64,000 nucleotides of DNA from Rhineura floridana (Eukaryota > Chordata > Lepidosauria > Squamata > Rhineuridae): the NCBI RefSeq assembly GCF_030035675.1, contig NC_084482.1, positions 74,065,120 through 74,129,119 of the forward strand, written 5' to 3'. Within the stretch, counting starts at the first letter, position 1. Each line of letters starts with the position of its first letter. The notes below the pieces were generated by a model, which had not been told where the DNA came from, searched no databases, and worked only from the letters and a program-made list of their open reading frames with translations. The translations under genes were made by a program, and so were the position numbers. Below are positions 40,701 through 53,200 of the stretch, in pieces.

Positions 40701-43700
40701 CATCAACTTCTCATTAAGCCACGTCATGCTGGAGGCTCAGGGACATACTTTGGTGTCTTCCAAAATGCACACACTCACTAAGGTCAACACACACTGAGCC
40801 CTGTTGTGAGCCTCTCAAGCAACTGCATAATAGCAAGTATGTACTTTAATCCATAGCCAAAAACCTATAAAATCCTCCGTGGCGCAGAGTGGTAAGCGGC
40901 AGTAATGCAGCCAAAGCTCTGCTCACAGCCGGAGTTCGATTCCAACGAAAGGCGAATCTCCAGTAAAAGGGGTCAAGGTCCACTCAGCCTTCAATCCATC
41001 TGTGGTTGGTAAAATGAGTACCCGGCATATGCTGGGGGGTAAAGAAAGGCCGGGGATGGAACTGGCAATCCCACCCCATATATACGGTCTGCCTAATAAA
41101 CGTCGCAAGACGTCACCCTAAGAGTCGGAAACGACTCGCACTGTAAGTGCGGGGACACCTTTACCTTTTATAATGCATTTATGGCAGGATGACCTTCAGG
41201 TTGGTTTAGTTTCTCCCTCTATGACTTGAAGTAAAGTCAAATGTCTCAGTGGAATTACAGAGTGTCCCAATATCCCTCCCACAGCTCCTCTTGCTTTCCT
41301 GCCTCCCTCTTTTCCTGGGAGAAGTCCTTGAACTTACTGTCAGTGAAGAAGACGTGGGCAGCCTTGTATGCAAAGGTAGGGCCCCCTTTGAAGTCATTTA
41401 TCAGAGCGTGCACCGACTGCAAAAGGAAAACAGCTTGTTAGCAACAGTCATATCCATACCCGAGCTTTTGCCACTAGCATCTCTCCCCATGGCTTCACAA
41501 ACAGTGATACTTCAGTCCTACAAGGACAAACAGAACTCTGGGAGAAACAGATTCACTGACCTATGGGAATTATATGGTGCCTACAGGGGCTTCAGGAAAC
41601 AGTGGCAGGCAGCCAATGATATTTGCCCCACTTCTCCACATCCCTTCCCATCAACTTCCTCCCTTTCTAAGTAGTCGGCAGAAAGCTATCCTCAAGGCCT
41701 CCAACATGCCACACACTGGCATGAGGAACTAGGGGACTACGATGAGATTTCCTCTCTACCGTCAAGTGGGATCTGGAGATTCTCACAGATTCAGTGTCTG
41801 CCCCAGGATGCAGAGATTAAAGACCTACCGTCTCAATGGGGCTGATCAAGTAGATTGCTTCCAGGCTGGGGAGGGGCTCTCGGCGCTTGTTAATATCCTC
41901 AATAACTGAAGAGAATAAATGTATATCAGATGTGTGAATTTGGGATGGATGAGAGAGAAATAAAGAAGGAAGACAGACAATTCCGTGGAATTATGCTGAC
42001 TTTCATTTGGATGGTGGAAAAAGAGAGTGAGAAAACACCAGAGGAGAAACAGATGTATAGACCAAGAGCATGAAAGTGCCATGAGAAGCAGATTGCTGTT
42101 TTGTCCCAGGGTTACACTAAACCACACCTTGCAGGTCTGGCTTGCTTTGGTTTTTTGTATCACTCACAGGAATGGAAGGGAGATGTTAGCACCAGAAAGA
42201 GGATGGGAGCATCTCCCCAAAGTGATAAGAACCTTTGCTCACAAGATTAAACAGAGCATAAGAGGTTCTTGATCAAGTCACTCACTTGTGATTCCTTCAG
42301 CCAAAAGATCTGACATCTTAAAACAGGATGAAAGAATGCGGGTGCTGGGATGATCCATAATGAGTACCTGCGGGGACAAAGAGAGAAAGAATGAAGGGAA
42401 TGAAGAAAATCAGGTGGACCACAAGGAAGCCATTTTTAAAGAAGGAGATGAGATTTTTTAAAAAATGGTAAAAAAAGGCATCATGGCAGAATCAACAGGT
42501 TCACTCTGGCTTCATCCCACTTCCTTCTGTGCCCTAGAATTATTAACCCAGCTATCTTGCTCTACCCAATTCCATTATAAGGCATTAGGCTCAACTTCCT
42601 TTCTAGAACTGAGCATAGAAAACTAAACTACAATGTCAATTTTCATTTCTTACACAACTCATTTCATATTCCAAGAATCAAAGTGGCCACAGCAGCATGG
42701 GGTAGCTAACTGGGAAAGTGGGGAGAGGAACCACTGTGGACTGTCAGAAATACATTTTACTTGAAACAAAGGATGTTGGATTAAATAGTTCCAAAGAGAG
42801 CAAAGATAAAGTGAATACACTTCACACGTAATACTGACTCCTACATTCTGGATTATGGGAGCTCCAGAGGATTTTTAAGGACAGGGATAGGGAACTGGTG
42901 GAATCCTATGACATCTGGAGGGCCAATTGCCATTCATCCCAGCCAGCATGGACAACAGACATGGATGATGGGAGTTGGAGTCCAATGACATCTGGAAGGC
43001 CACAGGTTGCCCATCCCTGACCTAGGAGTGTAAGATCTTTTCATTTACATTGGAGTGAGCTCTATAGAACATATCATTACAGCTGTAATGACTTCTCACA
43101 ATCCAGCTTCCTGATGAGGGGAAAAATAACTCCCAGGTCTGCTTTCTACTCCAAACAAGGTTTTCAAGTAGTACAACACATAATCAGCCAGATCAATCAT
43201 ATTTGCAGTCTACAGGGGTAACAATGTTTAGAAAGAACCAACAGTTTCCTTTCATGGAAAAATAAATCAGAAAAGATATGGAAGTCAGCAGTATAGAAGG
43301 TCACGGTAAGCCCTTGGAGAAGCAACGGAGCAGAGCCAATTCCAGTAACCTCTTTAGTCTGTTGGCAGCCAGTAATTTCATGCATGACCCGGCAAGTATC
43401 TTCTTATGTCAGCAAAAGTTATGGGAAGCTCTAGGAACCTGATTACCATGGTGAGGGATATCAAAAGCCTAGCAAACACATGCCCCACGTCATAACTGCA
43501 CACTTGCTATATTGCAGGTTAAGTTGGGGACACAGATGATCTGAATACATTAACAAATATGGCAGTGCCCAGAGACACAAATAATTGTTGTTAGTGGGCT
43601 GTATGACAGATCTTAGCAATATATACCCTGTGGACTAACTACATGCAGCTCAGACCTGGGCCTGCAGCAGCATTTCTTACCTTCCATTCTCCTTCCTTCT

Positions 43701-46700
43701 TCATGCTGTGGATGACATCGGTCAGGATTTCTGAAAGGTGAAGGAGAGCCTGAGTTAGCACCAAGAGCATCTTCCAGATGCAATTAGAAAAACTGGCTGA
43801 TTCCTTTGCCAGAGTCATGGGGAATGCCTCTCACTGCCCCAGTGCAGACCTCTTATGCGAGTGCAATAAGCAGAGTGCATGTAGTGTTCACAAAAGTCAA
43901 AGTGGGAATGCATCTGCTATGATTAACGCATCCTCTCCTGCTAAGCCCTCAGAGCCACTGCCCTTTAGCTTGGTTTTTGGGCACTGGAGCAGAACTGAAC
44001 CCTTCACCTGATGATGCAGTTGGTTGTCAGGGTCTGGAGGTGAAAGAGAAGGATTTGGGGTGAGCAGGAACATAGCAAGCTGCCTTAGGGAGCATCAGGC
44101 CATTGGCTTATCTGGCTGTCTACAGGCACTTGACTGGATGTAGCTTTCAGGCTGGTCTTTTCCAGCTCTGCTTGGAAACTGAACCTGGAATCCTTTGCAT
44201 GCAAAGCACGTGCTCTACCCACTGAACAACTGCCATTTTCCATTTCAAACTGTCTAGGACCAGGGTGGTTTTTTTAAAAAAAACACCATGCCTACTCCCA
44301 TATAGAAGTGCCTGGATATCATCATCAGAGGCTTGATTCAAGTTACCCTTAGGAGGTGAACTGGGGGAGAGGAGCCATGAGGAGCAGCACCTTTTTAGTG
44401 GTAGTCCCCCAAGTATGGAACTCTGCCTTTATCAGATCATCTCGTGTCCTATTTGACAACATTTTGACACCAAATGCTTTTAAAGAGACTGTTCCTGCTA
44501 GAAAACACTGCTTAATTGTTAACAGCTTTTTCGTTGTTTTAAGTGTATATTTGAAAATATTTTATTCAAAAGGTGGGACTGAAATGTTTTAAATGGATAG
44601 GATGAGTCCCCTAACATGGCATTCCCATTTTATGGATGGTACAGAAGTCAAGCACATCAGTCGTCATGAAATTATGCAGACACTTCTCTCTAATCAGTGC
44701 AGGATCTGCATTCTCCATCCTTTCATATTTACTTTAGCTAGGAACTAAAAACATATTAAAACTACAAAGATCCTTAGCACCAACCCAAGACCTGCAGGTG
44801 CTCTGCACTCCTGCAAAATTATACTTTGAGGATGCTGGTGGGAGAGAAGCCAGGCTCACCACAAATCACAAATCATGAGGTTAACTGTTCTTTATAGAGG
44901 ATTGGCAGGTGGAGAGCCAACAGTACCCAGAACTGCAATGCCAGTACGTCTTGAACTGTTCTCCAGAACTGCTTACCAGGAAGGCCAAATAAAGGCAGTT
45001 TTAAAAAAGACATAGTAAGTGCTGATTCATACATTACTGGCACAGCGTGGTTGCAGCTTACTCGTGCCTAGAAGCTAGGCTGCCCTGGTGATGTTTGAGC
45101 AAACAGATCATGGAAGAGGCAGATTGTGGGGGAGTCTCTTATGTCCAGCACCACTGGCACTGGGAACCCATTTCAGCCCAAGGAACTTTGCCAAACTTCA
45201 GGGGCCTGCTTTCCAGTGGCAGGCATGAAGAGTGGGCAGAACAAAGCACCTCTCCCCAAACGAAAAGTGCATAAACCTCTACCCCTCCCAAATTGTCATG
45301 AATGCACACACTATCAGACACCAGGACCACAGCACTCACTCACACACTCACTCACACCCACACTCACACACACCCACACTCACACACCCCCACACCCACA
45401 CCCCCACCCCCACCCCCACACCCCCACCCCCACACCCCCACCCCCACACCCCCACCCACACCCCAAAGTCATAAAAGCATGAAGTTAGGCATTCCCAGTC
45501 AGTAATTGCAGCCCTTTCTCGTCCAGCACTGGGGTGCAGGTGGCCAGAAAGGTCCCACTGTTTGCTCTAAGTCAGTGCTTCCCAACCTTTATGTGTATGG
45601 GACCCCCATTATAAGCTCAAAAAAATTAATGTTCCCCCCACGGTAATTGTAATTTTAGTCTCTGTTACAGGAATACCCCGCATTAACGTACGCAATGGGT
45701 CCAGAGCAAATACGTAAACCGAAAATGTACTTAAAGTGAAGCACTACCTTTTTTCACTTGCGCCGCCACTCTGCCACCTCTCCTTCACGTGGAGCCTCAA
45801 AGCCCCAGGCTAAAGCCTCTGCTGCTGTGCTACCGCGCCTCTCAGCTGATCACAATCATGCCTCCCAGCTGATTCACAGTGGCACGGTCGCGTCTCTTTC
45901 CACCCCCCACCGAAAGAACAGGCCACAACCAAAGGTTAAGTGTCCGTTCTTGCAAAGCAAAGTACGTAAACAGGGGAATGGTGCTACTGTAAGCATGTCT
46001 GTACTCGCGAGCGTCCGTAAAGTGAAGGTCCATATAGCGGGGTATTCCTGTAATTGAAAAAATGGTGCGTAGCAAAATCACACCTGCAAATATCCCTTTC
46101 CATTGAAAGCTCCCTGCAGACAGGAAAGTGTTGCTTTCTTTTCTTAATGCAAAGATCCAATCAAATTGGTATACCCTTCCCCCCCCCATCTGAAGATGTA
46201 CAGTCCTGTCTCCCAACACCAGTAAGATCCAGGTTCAAATCCCCACCCAGCCATGAAGCCCACTGGGTGACCTTGGGCCAGACACAGGGCTCATCTACAC
46301 ATGGTTTTAGTGTGTGTCTGGTGGTACTTGCATCCCCTTTTAATTCACATGGTTACATGATGTTACTGGCAAACAGAAGCTATCACAGTTTCCCCCCTGT
46401 AAATCCATCCTAACCCAATTCTCCGATAATCCGAAAAGGGAAGGAAAAAATGTCTTTGCTCTATATCTCTAGGGCTTGCAGATGCTTTGCTCAGATGCTT
46501 TTAGATGGGTGTGTCAATTGTTCTCCTCTTCATGCCCACTCCCTCTTCCTCCTCCTCTCATTTCATTTCCTGTGGGCTGAAGAAAAACCTGCTTCTCTCT
46601 CCCATTTTGCAAGCTTCTTTTATGTTGCTGCAAATGGTGCCTTTATTTTCTCCCCCCCCCCACTTGTGCACAAAAGCATAACACTGCTCAAACAAAGGTT

Positions 46701-47188
46701 TGTATCTCATCCGTTTTGTACCAGTGAAAATACAAATAATCATGCTTCTGGATTTTTTTTAAAATGAAACTTACTGGTAGAACAAACTGAGCATGCTCGG
46801 TTGCCAGGTAAACAGAGGGAGTGGGGATGTTAAATTAGAGGGCGTGGTCTTTAGGAAACTGCATGATTGATGCTTCCCCTCTCGTGTGACTAGAAAACAC
46901 CATGTTTGCAACTGGCATTGATCCTTTACTGTAGATGGTGCAAACAGAAAGCAGAGGTAAAAACAGCGTCTTTAGCATTAAGTTATCCTCCCATGTGGAT
47001 AAGCCCACAGTCTCTCAGCCTGACCTATCTCACAGGTTGATGTAAGGATAAAATGGAAAGGGGGGGAAACATATGCACAATTTTGAGCAACTTGGTGGAA
47101 ATGTGGGATATAAATGCAATAATAAACAAATAAATACATTTCAGCTGCTGTATGTGGACCCCAGTCTCAGCTAACCTGCTGAGCTTTT

Positions 47189-47239
<51 letters not shown>

Positions 47240-50200
47240 TAAAAGAAGCAGCAATGTGATAGTGGTGGGGATGCTATATTGTGAAGACAAAAGGGTGGAT
47301 AGATTGAGAAGAGGGTTAGTGCTTTTAGGCCTTGGGATGATCATCAGAACTGATGACTGGGTTAGCGTGCACTTGGGGAACAAGACTGGAGCAGAAGACA
47401 GATCAGCACATCCAAACACACCATGTACATTCAGGCACATGGGAGGGGGGAAGCCCTCACCTGCCGCAGCGTCTTGGAGAGAGAGATGGGGGGGTGGAGG
47501 ATAGGTGGAAAAAAGGGGGGATGCTGGCATACACATTTAAGCCTCAGAGATGGGGGGCAAGCAAATCCTGAGCTTCCTCACTGCACCTTGGCTCCGTCTG
47601 GGCCAAAGGTGAGATCTGGACGGCTTCATAAATAAGAATACTTTTTAAAAGGAGGTGGCAGCGAAACAGGAGCCAAGAAAGGCAGGCAGTCTGGCTGGCT
47701 GTCAGGAAGGAAAGGGGAAAGCAGCCTTTCCCTGCAGGCTTGCTTCTTTTGCTTCACGAAAAGCCCTCTCTTCTTGTTCTGGGCAAGAGCGTCATCAGCA
47801 GCGAGGAGACGGGACTGAGAGGAGACATAAGTCAGCGATAGTAATTTCCTCTTCTTCCTGGTAGCTCAGCCTCCTTAGGTGTCTGCCACATGTTTTATAG
47901 GCAGATGCCTGCCTTCGGCACGCCTGAAAGACACTCTGGCGCTTCAGCAAAGTCCTCCCCTCTTGTTTGCAGCAAGGGGGAGGTGTCAACTGCAGCAGCA
48001 GTGGGGAGCATCCAGCATCCAGGGAGTGAAGCCTTTTTTAAAGAAAAATAAGTAATTCATTTCTTCACTGTTTGCAGCCCTCCTGGATTACTTCCTGGCC
48101 CCCGGGTTGGGAATCACTGCTCTAAGTGAAGGTGCTAGAGAGAGAGAGTTGGGAGAAATGCTGCCTTTTACTCTCATCTTAGTGTTGTGGTGCTTAGAGC
48201 TATGCTCTGCTCCCTTTTCTCTCAGAGAGCTCATCTCTGGTCTTAGTACTGTGGTGCTTAGATGAGGGATCCCTATAACATTTCTCATGCTGGGTATCAT
48301 ACTATGTCAGGTGATCGGCAGGTGGGTGTGGTTTGCCCTAAAGAGACTTGAGGGCTAAATAGAGAGGATTGGCAGGCCAAAGACTTTCCGCCACTGCTGA
48401 GAAACCTGCAGCCTTCCAAATGTTCTTGAACTACAACTACCATCATCTCTGATAACTGGCTGTGCTGGCTGAGCCTCACAGAAGCTGGGGCTGATAGAAG
48501 TTGTAGTCACCACCAGCACCATCTGGAGCTTCTCTATCCCTGTCCCAGGCAATAGCCATCCAGCCAGAGTGAGGGACAGACCCACTCCCTTTTGATAAAA
48601 GATACTGCCAGCCTAAGAGCATGTGATAATCACTGAGAGAAAATGGGGCCAATCCTTTGAGGCAGACAAGCTACAGACACACCATGAACACTGCTCAAAC
48701 AAAAATGACTCAAAGTGATCTAGCAACCTCTATGTGAGAATTGCCTCTGATGAACGAGGGCTGGGGTAACTGTCTCTTTGGCATAAGAAAACGAGGCCCT
48801 GAGTAGGAAAGTCGCTTGAACAAAATGAGAGAAAATGAAGATGCTTCTTCCACAGCAAAATAATCTTCAGTTCCCCAGTTCACCTTGTGAACCCTCCCAA
48901 CTGATCAGAACCCTGGTCCTGCACGATAGCTCCCTCCTTGCAACACTCCAGCTAATCCCTGGACACCAAAGAGCCAGGAGTCCCATTTTCTAAACTTACT
49001 CTGACCTCTAACAAATTGACAAATGGCAAACGTTTTCCCATGGATTAACTGAAAGCCCTTCCTGTGGCAGTAACTTTATGCCAGCTCAAACCAATCTCAT
49101 GAACTGTAATGCTGAGATGTCTAATGATTCATTTAAAATCCAAACTGAAAAATGGATGGGAATGAGATCCTTACTGACAATCTGGAACACACATACACAC
49201 ACTCTTCATTTGGGGTTTTGAATGCAATATGGAGACTGATGCCACTAGCCAGCAGAAAACAGTGTAATGTAGAAGAGTTCATGCTGAAGGAGGCTATCAG
49301 ACAGGCACTTGTTTCTTGGTTGTATGTGAGCAAATGTCATATGTTAATGAAAACTGCTAAATGCTTCCCAATTAGTTAAGACGCTCAATACTCCATATGC
49401 CCAGCACCAAAAACCACACAAACGTGACAAATGGGCATGTAGAATTAAAAAAACAGGAAAAAAAAGGTAAAGGTGTCCCTGCACTTGTAGTGCGAGTCAT
49501 TTCCAACTCTTAGGGTGACGTCTTGCGACAATTAGTAGGCAGACCATATATATGGGGTGGGATTGCCAGTTCCGTCCCCAGCCTTTCTTTACCCCCCAGC
49601 ATATGTCGGGTACTCATTTTACCGACCATGGATGGATGGAAGGCTGAGTGGACCTCGACCCCTTTTACCGGAGATTCGACTTCCTCCTTCCGTTGGAATC
49701 GAACTCCGGCCGTGAGCAGAGCTTCGGCTGCATTACCGCCGCTTACCACTCTGTGCCACGGAGGATCTCCGCAGAATTAATAACCTGTAATACTTGTTTA
49801 AAAGAATTGTGACAATCATCAGGGAATGTAAAATGAGGCTGTTAAAATGAAAATTCCTTGGAGGAATCCAGCTGCCAGAGGACTGATTGAGAAAAAGCAG
49901 TGAAAATTACACAAGGGGGATGCCAAGTCAGATAGACCCTGGATAGTTACTACCAAGCCCCCTGCCACATTTCCATAGGAAATGCAGTTAAAATGATTCT
50001 GAAGTTGAGATGGATAACGATGAGCAGTTCTGTCTCAGAAGCCATTCAATTAAAAAAAAAAGAATATAAAGATCAAAGCTAGAGTGAGATGCACTTTAGC
50101 AAGGCTCTAGTAGTGTGGCTAAGACACCAAGATGGAAACAAGTAGGCCCAGGTGGGACTCTCCCCTGCCCACACCCTTCTCTGGCCCTCCTTCACAGCCT

Positions 50201-53200
50201 CATCAGCATTTTTGCCAGGCTGGTATGTGTCCTTGAACTCCAATAAGACACTTGCTTGACTGGATAGAGGACAGAGAGGGGTATGCGCAGACATGCATGC
50301 AGAAACTACGCTTCTGTTTATGATGATGATGATTTATTACATTTGTATACCACTGTTTAAAGGTAAGCAACATAGTAATTGCTCCTGCAACATTTGCCTT
50401 GGGGCCCTCAGAAGGCTGCCCAGAAGGGAATGCTGCCCTTGAGCTGAAAAAAGGTTCCCCACTCCTGTGGGAGACTGGGATCAGGTTCAAATCCCCACTC
50501 AGCTGAGAACCTCATAAGACCAGTCTAAGCTACCCTCCCAGGGTTGTTTTGTGAATGTAAAATGGTGCATGAGTATGCATGTCCTTTGAGCTCCTAGGAG
50601 AAACAGCAGGATATAAACATAAGAAATAAACATTCATGAGGTGGCATTAAACAAGTCACTAATTTATAGTCTCAGCCCCTGCTGCAATACAGGAATACTG
50701 CAAATAACCCTGCAAGGTAGGCAAGGCTTACTGAGTTAAAGTGTTCGAAGTGTTTCATATATACCAAAGCACAAAGTGTAATTGTTGTTGTTGTTAATAT
50801 TATTATTATTATTATCCTAAACACCAAATCAGTGCTGCTCCAAGGGCTTCATACAGATGTTAAACAGCATGGGGGACAAGATGGTACCCTGTGGCACCCC
50901 ACAGCACAGCTGCCAGGGGGCCGAAAGACAGTCACCCAATGCTATTATCTGAGAACGACCCTGGAGATAGGATTGGAACCACTGTAAAACAGTGCCTCCA
51001 ATACCCAGCTCACCAAGTCGGCCCAGAAGGATACCATGGTCAATGGTATCAAAAGCCTCTGAGAGATCAAGTAAGAGTAACAGGGTTGCACTCCCCCTGT
51101 CCTTCTCCCGATAAAGGTCATCCATCAGGGCGACCAAGGCCGATTCAGTCCCATAACAAGGCCTGAACCCAGACTGGGATGGGTCGCGATAATCTTTCAT
51201 CCAACTGCTGCGCCACAACCCTCTCAATCACCTTCCCTAAAAAGGGGGTATTTGCGACTGGATAGTAGTTGTCACAAACCAATGGGTCCAGGGTAGGCTT
51301 TTTCAGGAGCGGTCAGATCACTGGCACTTTCAGGGCAGCTGGAACCACTGCCTTCTGCAATGATGCGCTGTCCACATTCTGGATCCACTCAGTCAAACTC
51401 CCTCAGCAAGCTTTAAGAAGCCAAGAAGGGAAAAGGTTGAGAGGACATGCTGCTGGCTGCATCATCGCAAGCACCCTGCCCATGTCATCAGGCCGTATCA
51501 ACTGAAACCGTTCTCAAGTAGTTGCAGCAGACGTTGCACTGGACACCTCACTGGGGACTACAGTAGATGTGGATGGGGCATCAAGACTGCTACGGAGGCG
51601 AGCAACTTTACCTTCAAAGTGCCTTGCAAACAATTCACAGTGGGCCTCCAAAGGGTCTAAAACTCCATTTCCTGGAGTTAATGTCAACAGACCCCTGACA
51701 ATACAGAAAAGCTCCACTGGACGGCTACTTGAACATGCGATGGTGGCAGAGAAGTGGGCCTTCTTTGCCGCCCTCACCACTGCACAGTAGGCACAGTTAT
51801 GATATTTTACTTTTGCCTGATCAGCCTCACAGCACATCTTTCGCCACTTGCACTCTAGCCGTTGTCCAGCCTGTTTCACTGCCCTTAGCTCACTGGTGTA
51901 CTAAGGTGCAAACCAGGCTCCACAGTGCCAGATAGCACACTCAAGGGCAACCTTGTCAAGAGCCCAGTGCACCTCGCTGTTCCACAGCACGACAAGGGCT
52001 TCAACAGGGTCATCTGCTCTATCTACTGGGAACTCCTCCAGGGCTCCAGGGGCGGACCATCTTAATCTGTCCACCACTGCTGCAGGGGAGGATCAGAGCC
52101 ATAAGCCATAACTTCACCAGGAAGTGGTCTGACCATGACAATGGAGTGATATCCAGCCCTCCATCTCCAGATCACACCTTCCTCCATCTGGAGCAAAAAC
52201 CAAGTTGAGGGTGTGCCCAGCACTATGCGTCGGACCAGTGCCAACTTGAGACAGCCCCAAGGTCGTCATGGAGGCCATGAAGTCCCGAGCCGGAACACTA
52301 GAGGAAGCCTCAGCATGGACATTGAAATCACCCAGCTCTATCGTTCTGGGCTCCTCCAATACCACAGCTGAGATGGCCTCCGCCAGCTCAGTCAGAGAAG
52401 CTGCCAGGCAACAGGGTGGATGGTACACCAGCAGCAACCCTAGTTTACTGTCTCCTTGGCCCAACACCAGGTGCAGGCCCTCACAGCCAGCTCTACGACA
52501 GAGTGGTTTCCTGGTGATGGAGATGGAAGTGCTGTAAACCACAGCAACTCCTTCCCCCTCCCCCGTCCCTGCAGCCTGTGCTGGTGTTGCACCAAGTATC
52601 CTGGTGGGCAAAGCTGGGTCAGATCAACTCCTCCTAGCTCACCCACCCAGGTCTTGGTAATGCACACCAAACCAGCACCTTCATCTGTGATCAAATCATG
52701 GACGAGTGTGGTCTTATTGTGTACTGATCTGGCATTAAACAGCAACACATACAGGCCAGCGGGCACAGCAAGTGGGACTTACTCCCAGGTAAGTGCATAT
52801 TGGAATGCAGCCTAAGTCAGAATAGATAGATCCAGAACATCTGAGGGGATGAGAGCCTGAGTGAAAAAGCAAACTACTGTGGGCAATTCCTATCAGCACC
52901 AAGTGCGAAAGCTAGGCAAGTGAATCTGTACGTCCGTGGAAAAGCAATTGGTGAAAAAAAGTAGAAGATGACACCAGAAGAATATAAAAAACTGGTGAAA
53001 GTAACACAAGCAAAAACATATTAGAATCAACCTCCTATGTCAACCCTGTGGCTAGGTAATTTGTCAAGATATAATTATTGATTGGGCTTAAATAAATAAA
53101 TAAATAAATAATCTGCTGTTTATCACATCTGTATTGAGCATTTAAGTAATATGCTATAGGATCTGCCATTTAATAAGTTAATTTAATATCTGTTATCTAT

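Larger units (their letters stand above)
45573..48119. mobile_element. 2.5-kb hAT element with nested insertions
   Basis: Ends CAGTGCTTCCCAACC and inverted CAGTGATTCCCAACC. Flanked by a perfect 8-bp duplication CTCTAAGT (45565-45572 and 48120-48127). It contains a TA-flanked MITE, a SINE and a third MITE. No transposase frame is recognised. hAT-Charlie-like by its ends. Confidence 0.85.

Noticed and set aside
45126-45505. His/Pro/Thr-rich proteins in three frames
   Set aside because: Open frames are a by-product of the CACACC/CCCCCA repeat.
40872-49770. The two Sauria-type SINEs as segmental duplication
   Set aside because: Each has its own flanks (AGAATTAA duplication at the second), consistent with independent SINE insertions.
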